Positions 45,791-58,849 are shown, counted from the first letter of the stretch. The stretch is 64,000 bases of DNA from Anticarsia gemmatalis (GCF_050436995.1 NC_134745.1:2108001-2172000); one strand, 5' to 3'. Made by a program: numbers and translations. Notes: generated from the letters alone by a model not told the origin.

Positions 45791-48700
45791 TCACAAGCAC
45801 TGGGAAACGAAAATACGTTTATTTGGGAATGTTTTGGTGAATTTGACGAATATTGCAATACTTAAAGTACAAGCATTTAGAGTGATATTAGTAATTCATG
45901 TTATGTATAATTGCCTGGTTCCCACCCAAGCACTTGGTCAGTGTAGGTGACAAAACGTCTGAATTTTCTCGTATTTTAGAACAAGTGCTCGGCAGTGAGG
46001 ATTATTGTTACATTAGTTTCTTTTATAAAAAGTTGTGAAACTCATATTCTGATAAGGTAGCAACCACACTGGTCAAAATGTGTCAAATTAATATTATTGA
46101 TAGATTTTTAGACTTTAACAACAAGTTAGACATCTCTTGCTCTAAGAATTACTTTACAGGCACGGGTCCTTTTATAAACAACTGATAATGCCACTTACAT
46201 CCCTTAAAAGGTACATATAAAAGCTACTTAATATAACATTACAATTTAAACTGCTTTCGGTCCATAATTACCATATTAATGACAACAGTTTCACAACCCA
46301 ATCAGCACGATTGGGTGTAAATTACGAAATAATAAACTTTATGTTAGTTTATCGGAATTCCGGTGATTGCACGTGTCGTGGGTAGTTGCGGGAATTCTCG
46401 GTAAATCGGTTTGTCGGCAGCCGGTTGTTATTCGTATTGTAGTTAAAAGCAAATGTTATTGAGCGGAAAACGTTTTCTGGAATCGATAGCGGACGATTTA
46501 ATAGGGTTAGGGTTATGTAACATTTTATCTTTTGTTGTCATTACAAAGTTCAGGCTGTTACTAAGGCTACCTAACAGAAAAACCTGACCAGTTAAAAGAT
46601 CGGAGATTAGTCAAATCGGTAAAGAGATCACTCCCAAAGTCTTCCCCTGTTCAAAGATACTATGATATGATATTAAAATTGCAAAAGTCGCTTTCTGCAC
46701 ATCTGTAAGGCTTTCACTGCAAAAAATAGAAATTTTGCGGAGCGCATATTTGTTGAAAAACTACTTTACCTAATAATTATCTCCACAAATCAATAAGTAA
46801 CTCAATCGATTCCAGATTCTTTGTGTACAAATCAATCAACAATCAGCATAGCAGCTTACAACTGAAGCTCCATTACCAAACTGCGTGGTCACGGGCGCTA
46901 ATAGTTCGGAAGTCTACGTCTGTAGGCGCAATTCACAATCGAAACGGCTTGTAGTTTTAGCCCGCATTGTGGGAGTCAACGACCGAACTAACGATCGCTA
47001 TGTAACGCGGCTTGTACACACGGCACCGAGCCTGATCGAGCGTGTTGGACCAAATTGGTTTACATGTTGGAACGGTGTCAAAAATATAAAATATTTTTGG
47101 TGACATCGTATTTGCGGTACGTAATTTGTTTAGTGCGGTCATCAATTTTGGAAATTGGTTGACCAACCGATGGCAAAGTGGACCGGCACCTAGTAAATGA
47201 TGAGATGCGTTTGTAGTATTAAATGCTTTTTGGCCTCAACTATCTTTTAGGTTTCCGTACACAAAGGAATAAAACGGAACCTTATTACTGAGCCTTCGCT
47301 TACTGATTCTTTCTGTCACCGGGCATCTTATTAACCGCAGTAGATAAAATAGATAAAATTTTCACAGATGATGTATATTTGTTGCCGCTATAACAACAAA
47401 TATAAAAAAAATACAGCATAGTGGGTAAGTCTCAATATGAGAATTGTTAGAAAACATTCGGAGAAGTCAAGTCTTTTTTTCATTTAAAAGTACAATTATT
47501 TACAAATGCTAAATAAATATTTTAAAAATGCATCGTATTTGCATCCTATGTAGATAGCACAAGAGAACCAAGTCTTTTTAGTAAAATTATAACAAAAACA
47601 TCTGCATCGTTGAATTTAAACATACCTAGTGTTGCTTATATCTCGTGTTTTTATCGTGTAAATTCTCTGCATGCCAGCATTTGGTTGTGTCAAACGAGTT
47701 TAATCGTTGTTGGAGAGCGAACGGCCACTGCTATCTAGTATTGTTATGGCATACTACAATCGGTATTTACGATGGCTAACCGGGAGCGCTCTGTGTATTG
47801 TGTAATCGACAAAGCTCATTTCATTTAGCAGCATTCAGATATTAATTTATGAAATACATTTAATGTAATTACGTAGTAAAGTAACCATGTTATTTAAAAA
47901 GATGCATATTTTTAATGGCAAAAGAGGTAACGTGCACTTTTTTACCGATGTGTTTTTTAAAGCTGCATTGCAGACGTAAGTTCGAGTTATTTAGATCGTT
48001 ACAGCCTGAATAGTAATAATAATTGCTTCTGAGATATCAATGAGAACCTTATTTCTATCGTTATAACAAAAACAATAGTATCATTCCTTTAAGTGATATT
48101 AATGAGAACAAACCCTCAGCTTTTTATTCAACTTCTTATCATAATTAAACCAATTAACGTAATAGTACATGTTAGAAGATACCTAAGACAACCAAACTTA
48201 TTTATTCACAATTCTTTTTTTTTTTTTATTTTTTTTTTATCTTATGAAAGATAATACTTTAATTTTATTATCTATAATTATTAGAAAATTGTTAATCGAT
48301 GTCAACAACCATTCTTCGTCGATTCTTTTTATTGTTTTTTTTTCTTTTCGTATTTAAAGTACTTATTAATTTAGCCTAATTTGAATGTTGTAAATGATAT
48401 TTTAAACATATCTAAAATAAATAATAAAGGCCGTTTAGTTGTTCAAAACAAATATTCAGATATAGCCAATGTCCTCATTTTCACGAAACAAAAGCATATA
48501 ACTGAACCAAATAATCTCCAATCTTTTCTTTATAATGTTCAAGCAATATGAAGTTGGGCAACTCGTCGTCGTTCGTAACAGCGGTCGTATATCACGGTGT
48601 CCAGCGTGACACAATAAAGTACCGGCGTCGCACGTACCCAACACTTTGTTGGCACAATGTGTGTATCTTTATAATAATTGCAGATTTTCGCCTATTTTCT

Positions 48701-49369
48701 GAAGCATCTTTGGCGGTGGTTTTATTTTACATAATAAGTTGTAGTTGGTTTGCGATTATTGTTAGTGCAATCATTGCGGAAATGTTAAGAAAACGAGAGT
48801 AAAAAAACTAACACATATAATTAATTGCGTTAGTCCCCGTTTAATATTAAATTATATTTTAATTTGTATGTCGGTTATGCTTATTCCTGCAGACACTGTT
48901 AAGGCAATATTAGGACAAAATTAATATATTTATTGATGTTAAAAGAAGATTATTATGATATTTAAATTATTTCATAATTAAATTTAAAACCAAGTTTTTA
49001 AGGGAACAAGAGTTTCATTCAAATACACAGTCACTTTTTAAAACCGTAAATCTTATGAAGTTCCCAAGAATACTTATATTTCACACATATTTTATCAATT
49101 TAAGAAACTAAAATATGGACAACAAAATATCAAACCAGTATTTACAAAAGATCAAATAGTTTCAAAATATAAATCTAGTCTTATACTTAAGATTTAACCC
49201 AGATTAGTCGTAGGTAAGTGAAGCACTCAACCGGAGTGTTCCTCAGAGGTTAGTATCTAAGTTCCAAGTAAATAAGATGTTTATCACTAGTTACGTCAGC
49301 GTTATTCACCCTTGAATGTTTAGACTATCTTAAGATTAAGATAACTGTTTAGAGGACTTACTTAAAGTC
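45791..49369. other. Non-coding stretch, about 3.6 kb
   Basis: There is a small hairpin, ACCCAATC..GATTGGGT, at about 46297-46317. A GC-richer zone at 46880-47190 has a hairpin GGTTGACCAACC and possible decayed inverted-repeat DNA. A nearly pure T tract lies at 48214-48239. The 84-codon frame at 48548-48802 shows no motif beyond a hydrophobic run. No gene is called. Confidence 0.4.
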
Positions 49370-49375
49370 TTTTTT

Positions 49376-49575
49376 ATGTTCGCAAAAGTCCGCGCAACAC
49401 AAGAGAAATTCTTTAAACATTTTTTTTTTCAAAAGACAAGTCCCGGATTAAGATTTGCTCGTGTCTCGGGGACTTTTACAAACATACAAACCACGGACAC
49501 AGAGTATAACCAGACCCGAAACAACTATTTGTGGAACGCACAAATATTTGTTCCGTGTGGGAATCGTAATAATAG
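49376..49575 (+). repeat. Lepidopteran retroposon fragment (NNYLW..VPCGNR segment)
   Basis: GGGGACTTTTACAAACATACAAACCACGGACAC, then CCAGACCCGAAACAACTATTTGTGGAACGCACAAATATTTGTTCCGTGTGGGAATCG, is a very common moth repeat. Its translation (SGTFTNIQ..., NNYLW.AQIFVPCGNR) is often mistaken for a protein. AACA.CTATTTGTG and CACAAATA.TTGTT form a stem-loop at 49518-49554. A short piece of the same family lies at 43190-43217. Confidence 0.7.
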
Positions 49576-50329
49576 TAATCATTAAGACATTTTATTTCCC
49601 GTATAATTTTTAAACTATCGCCGCTTTGATACCTACATAATACTAAATTGCTAAACTGGTATTCAATTTTTAAGTCCCATACCTTATTTGTCACCCGACG
49701 TTTCGAGCGACTTACACTGCCCCTATTGTAGACGTATTGAGACGGATTTATTTCCAGGATTTAAATATCAAAGACCTATACAAATTTTTACTTAAAACTT
49801 TATTCCTGCATTTCTGGAGTTATACAAGGCACTTGATTTTAAATCGAGTATTCATGAACTCGACAAACAATAAAAAAATCTTTTATAGTTTTAAGGCCCA
49901 AAGAAGGACCTGGTGAAAAGTGATTGAATGTTAAGCCTACTGTTATATTTTATTTATAACCGCCTTATAAAAAATATTTTGTCTTTACATATAAAAAGGT
50001 TCCATATCAAATTACAGAAATAAATATTGTCGCACGAACACGTGAATCTCAATAAGACCGAGACAAAAACGAAAATACCTATCAAGACACGGTTCTGCAA
50101 ACGCCTACGGCTATTAACCGTTAGTCAAATAAAAGGAAGAAAGAGAATGAGGAAAACTACGAGTGTAATCTTACCGTGACCTGTGGGTTACGCTGTTACG
50201 TGTGGGTTGTTATGATAAATTAACTTTGTGTATACACACCACTATTATGTGTACATGTAGAGATGCAAAAAGTTGTACAGGTTAATAGATATCTGAATCC
50301 TACTATATGTAGAATTCATTATGTTCCTA
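49576..50329. other. Non-coding stretch
   Basis: CACCCGACGTTTCGAGCGAC at 49690-49710 looks like another repeat end. Otherwise nothing is recognised. Confidence 0.4.
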
Positions 50330-50435
50330 CTCATTCATGCAAAAAGTACCAAAGGTTAGTTATGTCCTAAAAGTAACATAAATAACAGCTTTTGCGGCGG
50401 AAAATGATTTCACGCGGACGAAGTCACGGGCAAAA
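50330..50435 (-). repeat. GCCCGTGACTTCGTCCGCGTG-type repeat fragment, minus strand
   Basis: Minus-strand AACTTTTGCCCGTGACTTCGTCCGCGTGAAATCATTTTCCGC is the head of an RTE/SINE-type lepidopteran repeat related to the copies at 14.34 and 27.88 kb. The rest is decayed. Confidence 0.55.
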
Positions 50436-50996
50436 GTTATGTACATTAGGTCTTTAAGAATTTAGAGGCATTTTTCAAAACATAACATTTACATTTTTAC
50501 TGAGATATATGGATCAGAAAGAAATACGCTTTACTTCTCGTGGGAGTAAGTGGGAAATGTTGTATATACAGTAGGTAAAGGTCAGTATATCTTTTCCTTT
50601 TTAGGCCAATACTTCACTTTGTCCCATATCCATGAAATTTGAATTAAATCACCGTCCCAATTACTGATATCGAGATGACGTATTTGTATCAAAATTGATT
50701 TTACAAGTGACACAGTAACCCAAAGCACTGCAAACATATTTATCATCCACTCCTCACGGCACATCATCAGTAAACCCATTTCCATCAATTTGCACTTAAA
50801 ACTTCAACATATTTAGCGAAGCACTCTTTTTAATTGCACTCAATATTTTAACATACTTAATAGTGAACGTTCAATCAAATCCAATTACATACAGGAGCAA
50901 AGTAAACAAACACAAAAAGCAATAGTCGTATATTGTGTGGCTTTAAAATGGGAATTTTTCAACTGCTGAAGCAATATTTCGTTCGGACATATTACG
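50436..50996. other. Non-coding stretch
   Basis: A 68-codon minus-strand frame (50582-50788) is Trp- and Met-rich without a motif; I do not call it. Confidence 0.4.
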
Positions 50997-51002
50997 TTGC
51001 AA

Positions 51003-51070
51003 GCGTGTTGGCCGAGTCGAAAGGCTAAGCTATTAAAAAAGCTGGCAAGTGTGTATCGAACTGACGCGGA
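51003..51070 (+). repeat. tRNA-like sequence (decayed tRNA pseudogene or SINE head)
   Basis: GTTGGCCGAGTCGAAAGGCTAAG carries a good polymerase III A-box (TGGCCGAGTCG, 51009-51019) of the Ser/Leu tRNA type. About 40 nt further on is a weak B-box-like sequence, GTGTATCGAACTG. GCGT near the start can pair with ACGC after the B-box, as in an acceptor stem. The B-box mismatch argues against a working tRNA. Confidence 0.3.
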
Positions 51071-51079
51071 CGGTCAAAG

Positions 51080-51849
51080 GTTCTGTACACATAAGACTGT
51101 AGGTATGTGTTTCTTTTACAGCGCTTTCAAGCAGCCAATATTAGTTACAACGTGGGTTTTTAAAGAAATGTACGCATTTGTAACACAAACAGAATTACAA
51201 CTTGAAAGGTTTAAGGTTTCTTTTATTATAAGGAACCGCCGGCCATAACTCTCTGCTCGAATCCATCACGGAAAAGGCACTAAAGCACTCGTTTTAAGGA
51301 ACTCTAAAAAGAAAAACGAATTACTTTCTACACCCTTTATTTATTACAGGATGTTGAGAATGTTGGGATGTCAATAACTCCAGTAACCTCATCCATTAAA
51401 TTGTTTCATTAACTTAATGACGTGTCCATAAATTTTGTGTGAAATTAATGTGTATTTTAATCAATGGATGGATCGTTTATGTCGGGGAGCTAAGTGCACC
51501 TTAAATGTTTACATCGTTCAATGTCGTAACACTCAATCTGGATTGTTTATTAAAACCCGCGATTGAAGGTGTTCATCGCATCACTGAGATTACAACAAGC
51601 GCTGAGATTTCCTCTTGGTATGAGTTTCAGATAGTCCTTTCGAATCTAATAGTACCTACTTTGCATCCATGGTTTGTGTACGTAGAACTTGCGATCAAAT
51701 AATTGTGTGATTGTATCTTGACATTTTGTATGAAAAGCTTATCAGCGAGACGAATTGTGAAATACATTTTGAATGTCAATCACTTTTTCGACTGATATTA
51801 CTACTTACTGCAAAATGTTAAGCTTTTTTACAACAAGAACAGTGCCTAC
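51080..51849. other. Non-coding stretch
   Basis: No feature is supported. Open frames here are short and motif-free. Confidence 0.4.
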
Positions 51850-51930
51850 GAAGATCAGGTTTTCGAACAAAATATTCAATAGTTAGCCGGTTGTCCGTAG
51901 TCGATAGTGGAAGACAATCGCAATACTGTA
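51850..51930 (-). repeat. CTCTACCACTATCGA family, copy 3
   Basis: Minus-strand GCGATTGTCTTCCACTATCGACTACGGACAACCGGCTAACTATTGAATATTTTGTTCGAAAACCTGATC parallels the 60.7-kb copy (GCGATTCTCTACCACTATCGA...ACCGGCTAGCTATCGAATTATTTTGTATGAAAATCTGATC) and is more decayed. Confidence 0.55.
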
Positions 51931-52644
51931 GGTTATCAATATCAGCAATATTTCTTATATAATATTATTATAGTTGTTTATTACTACACATAAGATATTT
52001 CCCTCATATGTCCTAAGACTGACGGGGCGTGTTATTGCTTGCTCACTTTTATAGAATTTCGCCTTGATAGCTCGCACGTGTGTGTAATACGGATTCTTTA
52101 ACATCGATCAAGTTACATTACATCAAAGTTTAAGTATGTGTTCTTGTATATTGATTAAGATTTTGTTTGGAGGGTTTCAGTATAAAACGAGATTGTGCAT
52201 GAAAATTCTGGAATCAAACATATTTTTAGTCGTTTTTTTTTTATTTGGTTTAGGTTTTATTTGTAACATGAAGTAGTGAAATTAAAAAACGGTTGGAAGA
52301 ATATTTTATGTTCTTTATTTTAAATGCATGCCTTAATAGACTTCATTTATTCACTATTGTAGCTTTCTGCAAAATCCGGTTTAATAAGCTTAACTACCAA
52401 ATGCAACAATTAAAGTAGATTTTATGAAAACATCCATTACACACACAACATTTTATTACGTAACTCAGGATAATTCTATTTTAAAATCTTTACCTGTCCA
52501 TATTATAAACATACAAACCTACTTAATAAAATTAGAGTTTCGGAACGTTTTCCATTACTTCATTTCTGAAAAAATGACAGTCATATTTCAAAATACTCAA
52601 AATAGAACGAAATCTGTGTTCGTAACAGCTGAGTTTAAAGGTAT
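51931..52644. other. AT-rich non-coding stretch
   Basis: Nothing is recognised in this interval. Confidence 0.4.
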
Positions 52645-52770
52645 AAAGGCCAGTGGCGCGGTCGCTATGCGGCAGGGGTGCTCAACCCAAGGCCACTCGC
52701 TAAGAATACGCTCCACTTTCCCGCTGATTGCATACGTGGCCGCGTGGGAGCTCTAACTTGTCGGCAGAGC
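52645..52770. other. Isolated GC-rich block of unknown origin
   Basis: AGGCCAGTGGCGCGGTCGCTATGCGGCAGGGGTGCTCAACCC and the following CTCCACTTTCCCGCTGATTGCATACGTGGCCGCGTGGG are far GC-richer than the surroundings. A 110-codon plus-strand frame (52424-52756) ends in it but changes composition abruptly at its edge, so it is probably a fusion of intronic DNA and an inserted repeat rather than a gene. The family is not recognised. Confidence 0.4.
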
Positions 52771-53839
52771 TTTGCCGCAATATAGTTTTGATACTTTAAA
52801 TGTCAAGTTTTATGAAAACTTCACATTTTCTCGTTGCGTTTAACTGCAGTTCTTACTTACTTTGTTTATTACGGAAACTTTGTCAAACGAGTTCATGCAG
52901 TAAAGACAATTTCATAATTTCTTATCTGCAAAATTGCTACATTGAATTAAAAAGTAATCGAAGTGGCAATTCGAAGTGGTAAAGTACGCAATACTAATAC
53001 TAAGTTTTTTAGACGTACATAAATTACATATGCAACGATCAACAAAAAAATGTTGACAACCCCTCCCCCTACCATTCCAAAATAAGACAGGTATTGATAC
53101 ACTTTACCTAAAATACACAAATATAACTAAAACATCGAATATACGTACCGTTTGTTCAAATTCCTAAACTAGAACGATTCTACATACAATACATCAATAA
53201 GCATTACATAAGGAACACAATATGACACGCTAATTGATTATATTATGTTCCACAGATAGACACGATTAACTCGGAAGCGGCTTGTCCAATTAACCGATAC
53301 TAAACTGTATGAACGAGAATTTAACTAATTAGTATCTCATTCTATTTGATTGCATAATAATATGATTTTTGTAGCATTGAAATATTGATTTGATGACGAC
53401 TGTTTGAGCCCAAAATCACGAAATCGATTCTCAGACGGCATCACAGGGTTTTCTGTTCAAAAGATTAGTGGGACTGAAAATGGGTATATTCTATGTAAAT
53501 TATGGTTATGGCTTGTTTTCTATTAGGTTCGTATGAAATATGTTGAAATAATACATTCACTAATTCATCTTTAGGTTAATCGAAACCTGTAAAATACTGG
53601 AGGTAAAAAAAATAGGACTCATTTATATCTCAGTTGAAGCCTAGGAATACGTATCGATTACAGCACTTAAAAAATTATACAAAAAGTAATACATCAACCA
53701 TACAATTTAACAAAATTTGATTTTGCCTTTTCGATATAGGCATCGTATTTCCACTTTCAAAAGGGGCATACAATCGCTTAGAATGATGTTTTCATAGATA
53801 AATGTTTGGTAGTGAATGTTTTCCGGCAGTACATCTGTC
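52771..53839. other. AT-rich non-coding stretch
   Basis: No gene or repeat is supported here. Confidence 0.4.
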
Positions 53840-53935
53840 GTTGAGTGGCCGGACACCCTCGTAATGTTCCCAATGTTCCCAGCGCCGCGGGACATAAGCC
53901 GCCGATATCCGAGCCGCCCCGGGGCTTTGTAAACA
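53840..53935. other. Isolated GC-rich block of unknown origin
   Basis: GTGGCCGGACACCCTCG, a doubled AATGTTCCC, GCGCCGCGGGACATAAGCCGCCGATATCCGAGCCGCCCCGGGG. The block has sharp borders against AT-rich DNA, as expected for an inserted repeat fragment or a conserved element. The frames through it (53707-53895 on minus and 53845-54081 on plus) extend into AT-rich DNA and have no motif. Confidence 0.4.
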
Positions 53936-53940
53936 GACGT

Positions 53941-56900
53941 TTAAATATATCCCTCAAGATGAAGAAATATGAATATTGCTTGTTTTATCGACACTTCCTA
54001 TTATATCTTATTCCTTTATTTTATTTTACAGACGTCGGATTATTGTACCTACTCAATTTAGATGATACAAATGTAAAATAAATAGGTACAAATGTAATAT
54101 ATTCAGAAATAATACAGAGCTTTGACTAGTCAAAGTAAACCATTTTCTAACAAGACTACATTATCTGTCTTTTTAAAATGAAATTATATACGAATTTATA
54201 CAAACTTCTAACACACGAACTATAATAAACATCACATAATTTCAAAGAAGAATTCTACAAAAATCAGTCAAAGCAACATTTTGTCGATATTCAACCAAAA
54301 TATTTTTGTCAAATGCGACATTTGCACACAACATAACACAAGGCAGGCACCGCTGTAATTGATTTATTATATTCCCCCTTTGTGTGGCAACAGGCAACAC
54401 GTACAAAATTAAGTCTGTTACATTGTAAATGTTTTACTAGAAGCGGCAACCTTGATTGTCATAATTACGACGCTATTTCGGTGACATTATACGTACTTCG
54501 AAATATCGACTAAAACATACTGGGCTGTATTGCGTGTAAAGTAACAACGGATTGCCTGTTTTAGTAGAAAAAAGTATAATAGTATGAATGCCGTTAGCGG
54601 TAGTTTTATGACGCATAACTTTTTTGAAGCTAAAATCATTTGAACTAAGCTAAGGCCTTTAATTTTGAAGCAAGCGAAAGAATCTATGTTTTCCTATTTA
54701 AGAAATACAGTGTAACTTAAAAATTTGTTCGTAAACTACGTAATAGATGACTTTGTTAGTAATACTATACTTGTATTAAATAAGCCACGACGACGTAACT
54801 TAAGCGAGGTTCAAATTAAAGCGTCGCGGCGCTAATAGTAGCTCAAACTACTTAAACGATAGGTATTCTTTACATAAAGACTTAAAGCCTCTGGACTGTG
54901 GGCGGAAGTTAATAAACTTTACGCAGGATTAAATCATAAGAATACATGTTAAATCGGCACTAAAAATACCTACTTATTTCATAATATTCACGTCAGTTTA
55001 CTTTCTGACTAAAAGTTAATAGCATCGTCCATATATATTGCGTAAAAACGCATCACCTTCCTTTGCGTCGCGCAGTTGAGTAAAGTGAGAAAATAATACA
55101 TATTTAGAAAAGTTGCTATGCTTAGTATTGTAAAATGCATTAAAATACCTACAAGCAAGACGAGCTTCACGGCCATATTTTAGGTGTCTTATCTAGTTGA
55201 GTTATATCACGTTCTATGCGATAAGGGACGTTCCACCCCACGTATTCGCGATCTCGACAGATTACTAGCCCGGAGGGTGGATTATTTCAACTAATTATCG
55301 AATTGTCTACGGCACGCATGATTCATCCCCTATTTTATTACTTATTCGTTCCGATTGGGGGCGAGTTTCGTGGAAGATGACTCATCTCTTTAGTTCTCGA
55401 CAGTCGCGATGTGGAATTGATCCGGGTTGCTGCCAATATCTAACGTAGTAGTAATAGGATTTAGATGTACGTGTGTAATGGAAGGCCTTGCGGAGAAACA
55501 GTATTTTTTGTAGATACTTTTTTCTAAACATATTTTGGAATAAAAATCAAATATACGGTACGGTACGGTAAAATATACGGTACCAAACGGGTAGCTATTT
55601 CGTTGCTATGTACCTTTATGCATCTTATTAATAAAAAACACGGCTTTTACATAGTTTATTTTTACATCAACAGCACTTTAGATTCCAGACTAACTTCACA
55701 ACGTTGTACTAGCACAAAAGACGAATAATTATATTATTTTAATACATCTACATCGTACCTACCTTAAATAACAAATATTACACAACTGTAAATCATAAAA
55801 ATCTCCCCACTTAATAAACCAAAAACCAAAATTTCCCATTTAACCCTCAAACGCTTATTACCAAATAACACCGGTGAAAAACGTCAACGTAACAGTTGCT
55901 AGTTGTTGAAAAATAACTATAAATAGCGGTTACAAAAAGTTCTCAACATTTCGTCGCGGCCGTCAACACACTGCAGTGCCTTATGGCTTTCATTTCTCTT
56001 TTAAGAATACCCGCGTATTATGTTTTAAGTTTTAAAATGGATTTTATTATAACGAAAGTTGTCTCATTCGTTTTGTAATTTTGCGATTGAATAACGTTTG
56101 GAATACGTTATTGGTATTAAATTTAAAACGATTAAATAAAATTAAACGTAGGTTTCTTTACAATTTGGTTAAGATAAAACTATTTGCCCATTTCGTTGTG
56201 GAAGGAACAGGACTCGACACAGACACGGAGGAAGTACTCGACACACTTTCATGATTTTTGCGGCAGTACACTCTAAAGTATAATATAAAGAACATTACTT
56301 AAAGAACATTGTACATCCACAACCTACACTCGGCATAGAAACACAGAACACAAAAGGTAGAAAAGGAAAAGACCTCTTCAGGCTCAGACGTAATTCTCAA
56401 TGAATATATGTACGTCCAAGTATCGCCGTGAACTTGAGACCCTACTTAGTTACAGAACATTTAAATTCTCTTGAATATGTAATCTTCACTAATCCTAAAC
56501 ATTGTACGCAGTATACGTAACCATTTTTATGAATATTTAAAATTATTTTACGTAATTCCATTCTTATATAACGGTTTATACATAAAGGTAACAAAGAAAA
56601 AATGTTTAAGACTCCTAAGTAGCCTCATTGAGCACGTATCGATTTTATTACTCATGAATACGAACTCCAATTAAACTAAATACGTCCACAACAAAAGGTA
56701 ACTTTGTCACACTTTAAAACAAGGAAAATGAACGTTAAACGTTTGTATAAAATGCTAATAAAAGTGTGTCAGCAGTAAAACACGAGTAAACAAAATATCA
56801 ACCACTTGTATCTATTAACGTATCAACTTACATCACAAATGACACGGCGACAAGAGAAATCCCCAGCTTATCTGACAACACACAGATAACAAAATCCAGT

Positions 56901-56999
56901 CACCACAATAAGTAAATCATTGCACTATGTCAATATAATAAACACTGTTATTTATCACGGCGTTAATCACACGTTATTCGGTTATCGATAACGCAACGA
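53941..56999. other. Non-coding stretch, about 3 kb
   Basis: It contains a small tandem ACGGT run at 55556-55590 (TACGGTACGGTACGGTAAAATATACGGTACC) and a GC-richer patch at 55220-55440. A minus-strand GTAAGT donor-like site occurs near 56828. If the block at 57.0 kb is a promoter, the last few hundred bases are its upstream region; no TATA box is obvious. Confidence 0.4.
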
Positions 57000-57186
57000 A
57001 ACGTCACTGCAGGTGCGGGGTTAGCTACGCGCTACGCTAGTGCTACGGTCTACGCGCGTAGAGGTGCTACGGCCAGCGATGACGACGCCTGCCGACGAAC
57101 TGCGTCGGGTGGCGCGCCGATGTCTCGCGCATGCGCGTCACCCCTGCGTAGGGGATGGATTCGCATAGTCGTATCATTCTCGATAG
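57000..57186 (+). promoter_or_regulatory. GC-rich, CpG-dense candidate promoter and first exon
   Basis: This is the most GC-rich block in the window. It contains short repeats of CTACG (GCTACGCGCTACGCTAGTGCTACGG), a perfect 12-bp palindrome CGCGCATGCGCG at 57126-57137 that matches the NRF1/Ewg binding consensus, and, at its 3' edge, CTCGATAG|GTAAGT, a consensus donor (exon end 57186). ATG codons at 57120 and 57155 each open a frame that runs without a stop into the donor (the latter MDSHSRIILD, with G at -3 and +4); the ATG at 57079 is closed by a stop before the donor. The block could therefore be 5' UTR plus a short coding start. A minus-strand frame of 82 codons also crosses it. Strand and gene remain inferences. 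Confidence 0.4.
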
Positions 57187-58849
57187 GTAAGTTATAATAT
57201 TCGAAGGAAAATAGTGTAGGGAAAAAATGTAACGACATAAAGTGTATTGGAATGAGATTGGTGCAGGTTGATCGCCGAACACGTTTGCGTCGGGGCAAAT
57301 TTAATTTTATTAATCAAACGCAAACAGTTACTCGGAATAGAATACGTTTACCGCTTCCAATATTGGGAACGAATTTAATATTGTATACATGACCGCAGTA
57401 ATTAAAAACAAAACCATTTTAGAAATTGGTTTAAATTTTAATATAAATTGTATGGGTAACGAGGAAAGGGAGCACACAGCTTAGACTTGGAGTAATTACA
57501 CTGTAGACGCTACAAATCAGGCTGGTTGTCAGAACGACAGTGTTTATAGTGAAAACATAGTAATATCGCGGGCAAACAGAGCCAAGACCCTGTTAGTCAT
57601 CGCCCCTCACTATGAACGCGAACATATTTACCTTACGTTATTACATTTAGGGCTCTTTCTGCGTTTGCGATTCCGGTACAATCGTTTTATTATGATGCAG
57701 TATTAAACGTATGAATTATGTTGAGCATAATAAACGAGGAATTAGTTATTTATAGATAACCTTTGTATGTGACTGAGAACTAATTTATATTCCATATAAA
57801 AATAAAGAAATACAAAATTGTATATTAGAATACTAGATTATTTTATAATGAGTTTAATATCGTTAATTAGTAACCTATATGTCGAAATAAAAGCTTATAT
57901 TTAGCTATGCAGCCTCTACCTGCAAAACCATCTAATATACTTAATTTCTGCTACTTTCCGTAACTGCAAGCAAGCTTCATTTTACACCACGTAATTCTAC
58001 CTGAAAGTCGCACCATAATGCACACTTGCACGGTGTCGTGTAAGCTAGATATATTTCCGCGTACGGAATTTCGGACGACAATTTAACCGTATTTGGTCGC
58101 GGTAACAATGTGTCGCGGAATGCAACACGGGGCGAAACTAGATGGATGCTTGGCTATAAAACTTAAAAAGTGTACAAATGCAAAAAGAAAAAGTAGCTAC
58201 CACATGCGGTTCCGCTTGCGCGTAATTTGGATATAGATTTTGAAAAATTGAGTTCCCTATTATTTGTTTCTATGGTAAATTTGCATTAAATTGTATGTGT
58301 TTATTTTTCTGTTACATATTTACAGCCTATTATCACTTTATGTAATTCCGTATGTGTAACTTCCTTTATCCAAATTCTCATGAAAAATTATTTTAGTTGT
58401 TTAGAATACATAACTGAGAAACATTACAAATTGGTTCGGATTTCGTATAGTTACGAACAAAAACCGTACCTCTGTCACATTTCCAAACTAATTTCTATAC
58501 CTCTAAATAAACACAAAATAAAAGTTTGTTCTCGCAGTTACCATGCATCCAAAAAATCACGCGGTGCAGCTATTTTAATGCTTTTAAGTAAAACCAATGC
58601 CAAAAACTGTTAGAGCTTTGTATACACATCGGTGCTCAGAACTATACAAGCAATTTAGGTGAAAAAATGAACAATTTCGTACAACAGTAACGCCTGCGGC
58701 TGTCATTGATACAGTCGGATCTAGTTCTGGTAAAACGTTTCGACCGTTCAAAATATTTTATGGATGTACGTTTTATTTTAGAATATCACGTACCAAAGCG
58801 ATAGCGAGAGGTGTAACTGAAGTTTATATTTTGACAGCTGTATATTTTA
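57187..58849. other. Non-coding stretch downstream of the GC-rich block
   Basis: This would be first-intron sequence if the donor at 57187 is used. GC-richer spots lie at 58030-58140 (GCGGTAACAATGTGTCGCGG). No exon is found. A 77-codon frame at 58380-58613 shows no motif. Confidence 0.4.

Noticed and set aside
49376..49585. 69-codon frame with NNYLW..VPCGNR
   Set aside because: This is the translation of a common lepidopteran retroposon and not a host protein.
52424..52756. 110-codon plus-strand open frame
   Set aside because: An AT-rich first part fused to a GC-rich block with an abrupt composition change; no motif. Probably repeat-derived.
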